DNA of 14,059 nucleotides from Chrysochromulina parva (Eukaryota > Haptophyta > Prymnesiales > Chrysochromulinaceae): positions 1 to 14,059 of the forward strand of contig PJAB01001497.1 of the NCBI GenBank assembly GCA_002887195.1. Direction: 5' to 3'. The translations under genes were made by a program, and so were the position numbers. Shown piece after piece: positions 6,842 through 14,059 of the stretch. The notes beneath the pieces are model-generated. The model was not told the origin of the DNA. It ran no database searches and saw only the letters and a program-made list of their open reading frames with translations. The number at the start of each line of letters is the position of its first letter. Position 1 is the first letter of the stretch.

Positions 6842-9800
6842 ATGGCGGACAACACAAATCGAAAACGCAATCGCACTGTGAGCTTGGCCGCCAAGGACGG
6901 TGGCGACGAGGCACCACCCATGTCCGTGCTGGCCGCGCAGCACGCGAGCGAGCAGTTGCTCGTAGCGGCCATGGGCAGCGCCCGCTTCTCCGCAGCAGCC
7001 GGCCGCATGGTGGAAGCAGCAGAGGTGGCCAAGCTTGTCGCGGCGGGCGGACCGCTCGACGAGCTCGTCAACATCGCGCTCGTGCAGTCCAACAAGCACG
7101 CTGTCCGCGAGGGTGGCGCCATTCCGCTGATCGTTGGGCTGCTCCGAGAGGACGGAGGCCTCGTCCCCTTCGCGGCCGCTTGGCCCTCGCTCCGGGCGCA
7201 AACAGTGGTGAGTGCTCTGTGGTCGCTCGCGGCGCACACGCCGCTCAACCAGGATGCGATCCGGGTCGCGGGCGGCGTGCCACGCCTGATCGCGCAGGTC
7301 CAGTGCCCTCCGCCTGCAGTGGGCGGTGGGCGACCCGCGTTTGCCTGCGCCGCCGCACCACCCGGCGCCGCCGCCGCGGGTTCGGGCGAGTCCTGCAGCG
7401 CCTTCTGCCCGGAGCTCGCCGCCCACGCCGCGGGTGCCCTTTGGTCCCTGGCGGCCAACTCGGCCGCGAACCAGCACGCAGTGCGGGAGGCGGGCGGCAT
7501 CGCGCGCCTTGTGCGGCTGCTGGAGGTGACGGTGCCGTGGCAGCCGGAGGCGGCGCGGCTCGACGGAGGTGTGAAGAGAGGTTGGTGTGAAGAGTCGGCG
7601 CGGCTCGACGGTGGTGTGAAGAGAGGTTGGTGTGAAGAGGCGGCGCGGCTCGCGGCGGGCGCGCTGCGCAACCTCGCGGCCGACAACCCCGAGAACAAGG
7701 ACCTCATACGGCGGCTCGGGGGGGTGCCGCCGCTCGTGCGTATGCTCCAGCTGCCGCGCCCCACGGCGGAAACGGCCGCGGCAGCCTCCACGAGCACAGC
7801 AATGAGCACAGCAATGAGCACATCCGGTGCCCTTGGAGCACAGCAGGCGGCGGGCGCGCTGGCGAATCTGGCAAGTAACACGACGGCTGAGCAGGACGCG
7901 ATCCGCGAGGCGGGCGGCATCCCGCCGCTCGTCGCGCTGCTCCACGGCGGCGAAGGCGCTGCAGCGGCGCAGCATGCGGCGGGCGCGCTGTGGAATCTGG
8001 CGGCGGGCAACGCGACCAACCAGGACGTCATCCGCGAGGCGGGCGGCATCCCGCCGCTCGTCGCGCTGCTGCGCCCGGGCACACCGGTCGAGGCGGCGCA
8101 GCAGGCGGCGGGAGCGCTGCGCAACCTCGCCGCCTCGAACGCGTCTAACAAGGAGGCCATCCGAGGTGCGACCCCACCCCCCCAAGATCCCTTGCCCCAC
8201 TCACCCGTTCGCCCATACGTGTGCGCTTCTCGCCTCCCTTGCCCCCCTCCCTTCCCCCCACCCCCCCTCAACATCCCTTGCCCCCCCCCCCAAATTGTGG
8301 TGCGCAGAGGCGGGCGGCATCGCGCTCCTCGTGGATGTGCTCGAGCATGGTCCAGCCTCGCTGGCAGCACTGCAGGCGGCCGCCGCGCTGCGCAACCTCG
8401 CGTCCAGCAACACGCATAACCAGCAGCGTATCCGCGCCGCGGGAGGCATCGAGGCCCTCGTGCGGCTGCTTGCGGGGGGGTATAGCTCGATCGCGGCGCA
8501 AAAGGCGGCGGGCGCGCTGCGCAACCTCGCCTCCAACACGACCAATCAGGATGCCATCCGCGAGGCGGGCGGCATCCCGCTGCTCGTCGCGCTGCTACGC
8601 CCGGGCACACCGGTCGAGGCGGCGCAGCAGGCGGCGGGAGCGCTGCGCAACCTCGCCGCGAACCACGCGGCCAACAAGAACGCGATCCGCACGCACGGCG
8701 GCATCGTTGCGTTGGTCGAGATGCTGCGGAGCGGTGTGAGCGTGGAGCCGTCGCAGCAGGTGGCTGGAGCGATTTGGTCTCTCGCCGCCAACAATTCCAT
8801 GAACCAGGATGCCATCCGCGAGGCGGGCGGCATCCCGCTGCTCGTGGCGCTGCTGCATCACGGCCCTGAGAGCCTCGCCACCCAAAAGGCCGCAGGCGCC
8901 CTCGCCAACCTCGCGAGCAATCTGGCCAACAAGGACGCGATTCGCACCGAACACGGGATCCCACCGCTGGTCGAGCTGCTGCGCATCGGAGCACGCGTGG
9001 GACCCGTCGAGGCGGCGCAGCACGCGGCGGCCGTGCTCGCCAACCTCGCGTCCAATGCCATCAATAAGGATGCGATCCGTGCGGCCGGGGGCATTGAGGC
9101 ACTCGTGGCGCTGCTGCACCCACCGGCCTCAGGCGCAACCCATGTGGCGACGCTGCAGGTTGCGGGCGCCCTTGCCAACCTCGCCGCCAACAACACGGCG
9201 AACCAGCATGCGGTGCGTGAGGCAGGCGGCATCGAGCCGCTGATCGCGCTCCTCCGTCCCCGCGACGTGGCCGCTGAGGCGGCAGGTAGCGCCGACAGTG
9301 CCGCTGGTAGCGCCGAAGGTCGCGGCAGCGGCAGCGGCAGCGGCAGCGGCAGCAGCAGCGGCAGCGGTGGCGGCTCGGCCGCAGCTGGACCTGATGAGGG
9401 AGGCAATCAGCATGCAATCAGAGGCCGCCCATTGGAGGGGCGTCATCGCATAGCCACGGCCGGACGCGGCAACCTCGCCAATGGCGGCGACGCGGCGCAG
9501 CAAGCGGCCGGCACGCTATGGAATCTCGCCGCCAACAACACGACCAATCAGGATGCCATCCGCGAGGCGGGCGGCATCCCGCCGCTCGTCGCACTGCTGC
9601 AGCACGGCGTCGCATCGTCCACCGCCCAAAAGGCCGCAGGCGCGCTCGCCAACCTCGCGGCCGGCTATCTCAACCAGGAGGCCATCCGCCAAGCGGGCGC
9701 CGTGCCACAGCTGGTCGCCTTGCTCTATGCTGGTGAGGCGTCCGAGGCGACGCAGCAGGCGGCGGGCGCGCTCCGTAATCTCGCCGCGAATAACTCCGAG

Positions 9801-11672
9801 AATAAGGAGGCGGTCCGCGAGGCGGGCGGCATCGCGCCTCTGGTGGCGCTGCTGAACGCGGGGCCCGACTCCCTGTGCGCCCAAAAGGCCGCAGGCGCGC
9901 TGCGCAACCTCGCCGCGAATAACGTTCCCAACCAGGACCAGATTCGAGTCGATGGGGGGCTTCCGCGGCTGGTGACGCTGCTTCACGCCGGCCCTCACTC
10001 GATCGCTGCTCAAGAGAGCGCCGCGGCCCTCGCCAACCTCTCCGCGGGCAATCCGGCCAACAAGGAGGCGGTGCGCGCCGCCGGCGGCATCGCGCCGCTC
10101 TGCGCACTCCTCCAGCCTCAGGGTACTGAGACTGCGCAGCATGCGCGCGTGGCGCTCCACAACGTGCTCTCTCCCTCCCCCTCCGCGATGATGGCGTGGA
10201 TGGGACTGCCGCAGCAGCCGCCAGAGGGGTCGATCACGCCGCAGCTGCTCGCCTTACTCGCTTCCCAGGTGAGCGGCGCCGGTGCGGGCGCTGGAGGCGG
10301 CGCCGCGGGCCAGGCCGCCGCGAGCCAGGCCGCCGCGGAGATCGCGGAGATCGCGGAGATCCGAGCTGAGATGCGTAACAATGCTGCGGGCGGCGGAGTG
10401 CCTGTGCAGCCTCAGCATTTCCTTGGCCTCGCGCTTCGAGACGGCGAAGGGGCGGGCGGCGAGGGCTTGGCAATTCCAAATTTGGCAACTCCAGTCGTCG
10501 GAGCGCACACGCTGACGCAACTCGAGGAGGAGAACCTCGCGAGGCAGCGGCGGTTTCGTGAGCTGGTCGCGGCGGCCGAGGCACGCTTGCGCGCGGGGGC
10601 CGCGGACGCAGCAGGCTCGTTCTCGCTGTACGCGGCGGCCAGGGCACGCCGTCTGCAGGCGGTCCTCGACGTGGTCGAGCTTAGCCAGGACGTGGTCGAG
10701 CTTAGCCAGGCGCTCGAGCGCGCTCGCTCGCTCGCGGTGCCCGCGGAGGTACTCGAGCCCGCCGTGCTCCGCCTCGTCAAGCTGGAGGAGGAGCACGCAC
10801 ACACGCAGCGCCGCCGTTGCGAGGCCATCGCGATGGACGCATGCCGCAGCGAGGCTGCACGCGCGCGCCTACGGACCCTCGGACTGCCAGATGAGGCCAT
10901 GCGCGTCCCTCTCGAGTTCCTTTGCCCGATCACGCAGGAGCGGATGGTGGACCCGGTGGTCGCGAGCGACGGCCACTCGTATGAGCGCGAGGCCATCTCG
11001 CACGTTCTGTATCGTTCATCAGGCCTCTCGCCGCTCACGAGGGAGCGGCTGCGCCACGAGCTCTTCCCAAACATCGCGCTGCGCAAGGCGATCTCGGAAT
11101 ATGAGACCGAAGCCGCCGGGCTCCTCGAACGCTTCCTCGAAGCTCAGCACCAACTCTCGTCCACGCTACCGTTCCCCCCAACCGCCGCTGCTGCGCGTCC
11201 GCTCACGACGACGCCGACGCCGATGTGGGCAGCGCAGCAGCGGGAGCCGTCGTCGCCGCCATTGCTGCCGGCAGGGGAGGGGCAGCTGCGGGAGGGCTGG
11301 CTGCAGCTGCCCGCATCGCACGAGGCACCGAGGGTGGAGTCAAGGGTGGAGTCGGCAGTGGTAGCGGCGGAGGAGGCGGTGTCGGAGGCCGTCGCGGCGG
11401 TGGCGGAGGCCGTCGCGGCGGTGGCGTCAGCCGTTGAGGAGCGCCGCCGAGGCGCCGCCGAGGCAGCCGTCACCGACACGGCGCTCGCCGAGATCTCGGA
11501 GGTTGGCGTGGAGGCCGAGATTGCCGAGATTGCCGAGGAGGCCGAGATTGCGGAGATTACCGAGGAGGCGGAAAGTGCGGAGATTGCGGAGATTGTCGAG
11601 GATGCCGAGGGTACCGAGGCGTCGCACAGCGGAGACGTGGCTGCGCGGGCTGTGAAGCGTGTGCGGCGGTGA
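6842..11672 (+). CDS. Giant ARM-repeat protein with C-terminal U-box, putative E3 ubiquitin ligase; join(6842..8165,8308..11672)
   Basis: Two frames join across a 142-nt intron to give 1562 residues. Residues ~70-1062 hold about 19 armadillo repeats of ~42 residues with the core 'AAGALRNLAANNxxNQDAIREAGGIPPLVALL'-like pattern, forming a peptide-binding superhelix. A linker and coiled coil follow (~1179-1298), then a U-box at 1308-1373 (VPLEFLCPITQERMVDPVVA ... YERE ... LSPLTRERL ... NIALRKAI), the fold that recruits ubiquitin-charged E2 enzymes. The C-terminus is a Glu/Ala/Ile tail (~1501-1545) ending in a basic KRVRR that could be a nuclear signal. By family knowledge it is probably an E3 ligase whose ARM repeats choose the target; the target is unknown. 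In plant PUB-ARM ligases the U-box precedes the ARM repeats, the reverse of the order here. The start at 6842 has a good ATGGCG context. Further small introns inside the odd inserts (7551-7640, 9259-9498) cannot be excluded. Confidence 0.88.
7551..7652 (+). repeat. 45-bp tandem duplication inserted in an ARM repeat
   Basis: Copy 1 (7551-7595) and copy 2 (7596-7640) match at 43 of 45 positions, and a 12-bp partial third copy follows (7641-7652). They encode DGGVKRGWCEESARL and DGGVKRGWCEEAARL at residues ~236-267. Taking out both units would leave EAARLAAGALRNLAADN, a normal ARM helix start, so the insert lies in the middle of a repeat. Each copy contains AG|GT. Confidence 0.85.
8030..8133 (+). 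repeat. Near-identical ARM repeat block, copy 1
   Basis: These 104 bp (residues from Ile397) match 8556-8659 at 102 positions, encoding REAGGIP-x-LVALLRPGTPV followed by EAAQQAAGALRNLAA. The other ARM repeats in the gene are clearly more diverged from one another. Confidence 0.85.
8166..8307 (+). other. Spliceosomal intron in the ARM/U-box gene (142 nt, phase 1)
   Basis: The donor is GAG|GTGCGACC and the acceptor TGCGCAG|AGGCGG. Joining G at 8165 to AG at 8308 makes GAG and restores the invariant ARM motif IREAGGI across the junction (Glu442), and it is the only way to connect the upstream frame with the downstream repeats. The intron is extremely C-rich on the plus strand, with a C-run near 8279-8291, and holds three copies of TCCCTTGCCCC (8188-8198, 8235-8245, 8274-8284). 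Confidence 0.93.
8556..8659 (+). repeat. Near-identical ARM repeat block, copy 2
   Basis: This partner of 8030-8133 lies 128 codons further on (Ile525), about three ARM units later. Only two bases differ: CCG to CTG changes Pro to Leu, and CTG to CTA is silent. The intron lies between the copies. Confidence 0.85.
9259..9498 (+). repeat. Ser/Gly low-complexity insert and degenerate ARM repeat
   Basis: The ARM pattern stops after EPLIALLRP and resumes at AAQQAAGTLWNLAANN. Between them lie an Ala/Ser stretch, a GGCAGC-type microsatellite at ~9323-9375 coding for (GS)n, and a fragment with GNQHAIR and GRGNLANGG that resembles a decayed ARM repeat. The frame stays open throughout. Confidence 0.7.
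10668..10709 (+). repeat. Exact 21-bp tandem duplication of one coiled-coil heptad
   Basis: GACGTGGTCGAGCTTAGCCAG is repeated without change at 10668-10688 and 10689-10709, giving DVVELSQDVVELSQ. Seven residues equal one heptad, so the coiled-coil register is preserved. Confidence 0.88.
10905..11102 (+). other. U-box domain coding segment
   Basis: This segment encodes residues ~1308-1373 of the ARM/U-box protein. Hallmarks of the family are visible in order: LCPIT, MVDPVV, DGHSYERE, an S-P-L-T loop, and a terminal NIALRKAI helix. No Cys/His zinc ligands of a RING finger are present, as expected for a U-box, which is held by hydrogen bonds and salt bridges. Confidence 0.9.
11488..11620 (+). 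repeat. GCCGAGATT-type minisatellite coding for a Glu/Ala/Ile tail
   Basis: Irregular 9-12 bp units built on G(C/G)(C/G)GAGATT encode AEIAEIAEEAEIAEITEEAE-like sequence at ~1501-1545. A shorter run of the same kind (AEIAEIAEIRAE) sits at 10335-10370 before the coiled coil. The composition predicts an acidic amphipathic helix. Confidence 0.8.
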
Positions 11673-11951
11673 TCCGCGGCCGTGCGGTGAAATAACTACC
11701 AAACTAACGTTGATGGTTGAAGTCGGTGCGAACACGTCGTATAAAGTGGACCAAGAATGCAAACGACATGCGCAGGCGGACCACGAGCGAGCCCCTACAT
11801 CAGCAGCTAAGCGTGCTCGAGAGTGCTACCGACGGCGATCCCGCGAGTACCACCTGAATTGCAGTAAGTGGCAGAGAGCCAACATCATGAGCACACACGG
11901 CGCGTACGCACAGAATCATCAGTACAGCCTCCACGGCCGCCGCTCCTACAC
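11673..11951. other. Convergent 3' spacer between the ARM/U-box and EF-hand genes
   Basis: This 279-bp interval holds the 3' flanks of two convergent genes. I see no tRNA or other RNA gene, no conserved coding frame and no clear AATAAA signal; the region 11690-11760 is less GC-rich than the genes beside it. Confidence 0.6.
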
Positions 11952-12518
11952 CTATCGACCCTTGCCTGACGAGAGCGAGGTGACGGACGACTGCCCCGTA
12001 CCCTTTCCGCCCGCCTTGTCGCGCTTCCGCGGCCGGATCGCCATCATCTGGCGCTGGAACTCTGCAAAAGAGATGGCGTTGTCACCGTCGGTGTCGTGCT
12101 TGAAAAACTCGTTGGTGCGCTCCTCAAGCTGATCCTTGCCAAAGCGGCGGAAGAGGATCTCCATGCACTCGTCCATGTCAATCGTGCCCGACGAGTCCTT
12201 GTCGTGCATCATGAACTCGACCACGTTAAAAAGCTTGCGTGGCTCAAGCCCCGTTTTGTCTGATCGGCACCGGTGGAACATGAGCTTAAACTCCTCCCAG
12301 CTGACCATGTGGTCGCAGTCCTCGTCCACTTCCCAGATCATGTCCTCGACTTCCACGCGCTTCGCGCGATAGTCGAGCTTGACCAGCTGCTCGTCGAGCT
12401 CCTTGAAGTCGATCTTGCCGTCCTTGTTCTTGTCGACCTGCTCGAAGACGCGCCGGAGCGACTCGAGCTCCTTGGCTTCGTTGTGCTCGCGTCGCTGATC
12501 CTCTCGTGTCGTTGCCAT
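11952..12518 (-). CDS. Four-EF-hand calmodulin-like calcium-binding protein
   Basis: The product has 188 residues from ATG at 12518 (context GGATGGCA). The frame reaches back to another ATG at 12626, but the extra 36 residues lack EF-hand character and would use up half the promoter spacer. Four EF-hand loops are visible: D29-E40 (DKNKDGKIDFKE), D65-E76 (DEDCDHMVSWEE), D106-E117 (DKDSSGTIDMDE) and D142-E153 (DTDGDNAISFAE). All keep acidic position 1 and Glu at 12, so all could bind calcium; loop 2 has His and loop 4 Asn in place of the usual Gly at position 6. The lobes are joined by a segment with GLEPRKLFNVVEFMM, and a basic, Ser/Gly-rich tail of ~30 residues follows loop 4. It is probably a calcium sensor; a flagellar (docking-complex-like) role is possible but not shown. 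It is divergent from the EF-P gene. Confidence 0.88.
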   Translation of the reverse strand: MATTREDQRREHNEAKELESLRRVFEQVDKNKDGKIDFKELDEQLVKLDYRAKRVEVEDMIWEVDEDCDHMVSWEEFKLMFHRCRSDKTGLEPRKLFNVVEFMMHDKDSSGTIDMDECMEILFRRFGKDQLEERTNEFFKHDTDGDNAISFAEFQRQMMAIRPRKRDKAGGKGTGQSSVTSLSSGKGR

Positions 12519-12755
12519 CCGGTCGTGGCGAACCCTGCCGGCACTTGAGTCTACTCGTTGTACAGGTACGGCTTGACTCCTCCAACGGCCGTCACAGGTC
12601 TCGTGTGACTCCCACACGGCACACAATCAACGCAATACATGTTTCGGCGCGGATTGTACAGTGCAAAATTGGGGGGGCAAACAGCGCGACGTTGCGAGAT
12701 GTTGGGAGATCACTTTTCTCGCGTCCCTAGTCCTTTTCGCCGCTCGTGTCATCAC
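12519..12755. promoter_or_regulatory. Putative shared promoter of the EF-hand and EF-P genes
   Basis: This 237-bp interval lies between divergent start codons at 12518 (minus) and 12756 (plus). It includes a G-run (GGGGGGG near 12671) beside AAAATT. Both outer frames stay open for part of it (to 12626 on minus, from 12639 on plus), so longer N-termini are formally possible, but they are not supported by composition. Confidence 0.4.
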
Positions 12756-13521
12756 ATGCGAACCACATTGATGGCGTGCCTCGCCGCGAGCGCGAGCGCC
12801 GCATTCCTCGCATCGCCGCTGCATACCACTCGGGCGCGCACCCGTGAATGCGCCATCGAGATGGTGCGCTGCCCTTTCCGACCAATGAAGGAGCAACCAG
12901 ACCAGCAGCTCTATTGTGCTGACGTACTCTGTGCGGATACTGTGCCAAATGCCACAGGGTTCGACCAAGGACTTCAAGGTCGGCCTCACGCTCGAAATGG
13001 ACGGTTACGCGTGGAAGCTGCTGGAATTCCTGCACGTCAAGCCCGGCAAGGGCCCCGCGTTTGTGCGCAGCAAGTTGAAGAACATCGAGACAGGCGCGGT
13101 GCTCGAGAAGACGTGGAAGGCTGGCGAGTCGTTCCCCGACGCGACGGTCGAGAAGGAGGAGATGAAATTTTCATACATCGATGACGATCAGTACGTATTC
13201 ATGAACATGGATACTTTCGAGGAGGAGCGCATCCCGGCCGACTTTATCGGCGAGAAGAAGAACTGGATCAAGGAAGAGATGACCTTTGGTGTTCTCAAGT
13301 TCAAGGGTAAGGCGATCGACGTGCAGATCCCGGGCACCATGACGCTCAAGGTGACCGAGGCCGAGCCGGGCGCCAAGGGCAATACCGCGGGCGGCCGAGT
13401 CGAGCGGCCTGTGAAGGTCGAGACGGGTGCCATCGTCATGGTTCCGATGTTCGTCAATGAGGGCGATGAGATCCGCATTGACACCGAGACCGGCAAGTAC
13501 CTGGGCCGAGCCCAAGAGTAA
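12756..13521 (+). CDS. efp: Plastid-targeted translation elongation factor P; join(12756..12863,12958..13521)
   Basis: Two exons give 223 residues. Exon 1 codes for 36 residues: a short hydrophobic signal peptide with the ASAAF motif (cleavage expected before Phe17), then a basic transit-like stretch (HTTRARTR). Exon 2 codes for a complete bacterial-type EF-P: STKDFKVGLTLEMDGYAWK opens the KOW-like domain, the loop HVKPGKGPAFVR carries Lys67 at the tip that reaches the ribosomal peptidyl centre, a central OB domain follows, and the C-terminal domain has the family signature DVQIPGTMTLKVTEAEPG with GAIVMVPMFVNEGDEIRIDT. EF-P relieves ribosome stalling at proline-rich stretches, here presumably in the plastid. 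The sequence resembles cyanobacterial/plastid EF-P and is clearly not eIF5A. The open frame from ATG at 12916 lacks the presequence and would begin inside the intron. A start at 12639 would bury the signal peptide. Confidence 0.9.
12864..12957 (+). other. Spliceosomal intron in the EF-P gene (94 nt, phase 0)
   Basis: The donor is GAGATG|GTGCGCTG and the acceptor GCCACAG|GGTTCG. Removal joins the signal/transit frame (codons starting at 12756) to the EF-P frame (from 12958) in phase 0 and gives CAIEM-GSTKDFK. As in the ARM/U-box gene, the donor begins GTGCG. Unlike that intron, this one has no strong pyrimidine tract. Confidence 0.85.
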
Positions 13522-14059
13522 GCGTGCATATTGACGGCCCCACATCGGGCCGATTGACAAACGCCGCTTTCGTCTCTCGTGCGACCCTGCCGCGCCGCGG
13601 TCCCTGTCTGAGGGCGGGGACGCCGGCGGCCGCATTGTTTCGCACACAGCCGCGCGACGCGCGACTCACGGTCCTGCTGCCCCTCTCCACTTGAGAGGCA
13701 GGAGCTCTCAAATATACTATACACTGCAGGGTCGCGGGGCTCACTCATCTACTAAACGCTGTATAACGCTCGCGAGAGCGGTCGGAGCGTCCGGAACGGC
13801 TCGCACGCTCGCACCCGCCGCCTCCCCGCTCCCGGCGGCGCGGTCTGACACGTTCGTGTTTTGATTCTTGTAAAAATGATATTCGATTCGCACTCTAGTC
13901 CTCTTGACACATGTGTAACACCTCATTCAGCTAGTAAGTTGTAGCGCCATATCGGTGCCTACCCGTCTCCTGAGAGACAGTTGCATGCAAGCCGACACAT
14001 TAACCAATTAGGGAACACCTAGAATTGTGTGACCCGATTTAGGTTGAATCGAACTGAGA
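13522..14059. other. 3' flank of EF-P without a supported gene
   Basis: This 538-bp stretch starts GC-rich (13522-13680) and becomes the most AT-rich part of the window from ~13850 onward. A 61-codon minus-strand frame (13926 to 13741) has a coding-like second half (SDRAAGSGEAAGASVRAVP...) and might be the last exon of a gene on the minus strand, but no homology or convincing splice site supports it. No tRNA, rRNA or snRNA pattern is recognised. Confidence 0.5.

Noticed and set aside
6836..8200. 454-codon minus-strand frame in the same region
   Set aside because: Its repeats (for example 'ERRDAARLAD'-like words) are the antisense image of ARM repeats, not an independent protein.
8170..8291. 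C-rich repetitive tract as a CRISPR or satellite array
   Set aside because: The three 11-bp repeats have unequal spacing and lie wholly inside an intron with a convincing donor and acceptor.
7827..8307. Start of the downstream ARM frame at 7827 as an independent gene start
   Set aside because: From 7827 to 8307 this frame gives Arg/Ser-rich nonsense in the wrong phase and runs through the intron; ARM repeats in it begin only after the acceptor at 8308.
6817..8994. 725-codon minus-strand frame antisense to the ARM/U-box gene
   Set aside because: It is Arg/Ala/Pro-rich without domain logic and simply mirrors the GC-biased, repetitive sense strand, crossing the intron as well. The sense strand has clear ARM repeats.
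12639..13184. 181-codon continuous plus-strand frame as a separate protein
   Set aside because: Only its middle part (from 12756) is real, as exon 1 of EF-P. After 12863 it reads the intron and then EF-P out of frame.

Overview
This window looks like nuclear DNA of a photosynthetic eukaryotic microbe carrying a red-type complex plastid. A haptophyte is my best guess, and a stramenopile or cryptophyte is the alternative. The evidence is very high GC with strong third-position G/C bias, two short GT-AG introns that must be removed to join reading frames, no ribosome-binding sites or operons, eukaryote-only families (a U-box E3 ligase, an EF-hand protein, an OGFOD3-like hydroxylase), and a bacterial-type elongation factor P whose first exon looks like a signal peptide ending in an 'ASAAF' motif. 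That last pattern is typical of preproteins bound for four-membrane red plastids. Species placement is inference.

Layout, left to right. (1) Positions 1374 to 1, minus: an alanine/glutamate-rich coiled-coil protein that runs off the left edge. (2) 1515-2183, plus: a two-ACT-domain, GcvR-like protein with a mitochondrial-type N-terminus. (3) 2184-2944: a gene-poor convergent spacer. (4) 5305 to 2945, minus: a low-complexity coiled-coil protein with a duplicated 21-residue motif. (5) 5453-6688, plus: a secretory 2-oxoglutarate/Fe(II) dioxygenase resembling OGFOD3. (6) 6842-11672, plus, one 142-nt intron: a protein of about 1562 residues with some 19 armadillo repeats, a coiled coil, a C-terminal U-box and a Glu-rich tail. 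(7) 12518 to 11952, minus: a four-EF-hand calmodulin-like protein. (8) 12756-13521, plus, one 94-nt intron: plastid-targeted EF-P. (9) 13522-14059: 3' flank with no supported gene.

Three gene pairs are divergent with only 140, 147 and 237 bp between start codons, which suggests shared promoters. I see no shared pathway, so this is ordinary compact nuclear gene space rather than a dedicated multi-gene system. The most interesting material is inside genes: the ARM-then-U-box architecture with repeat duplication in progress, a 45-bp tandem duplication that could be a nascent intron, an intron at the exact junction between plastid-targeting and mature EF-P sequence, and a duplicated 21-residue motif whose two copies differ only at synonymous sites. 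Because of the GC bias, long open frames appear antisense to every real gene; I treated these as shadows.
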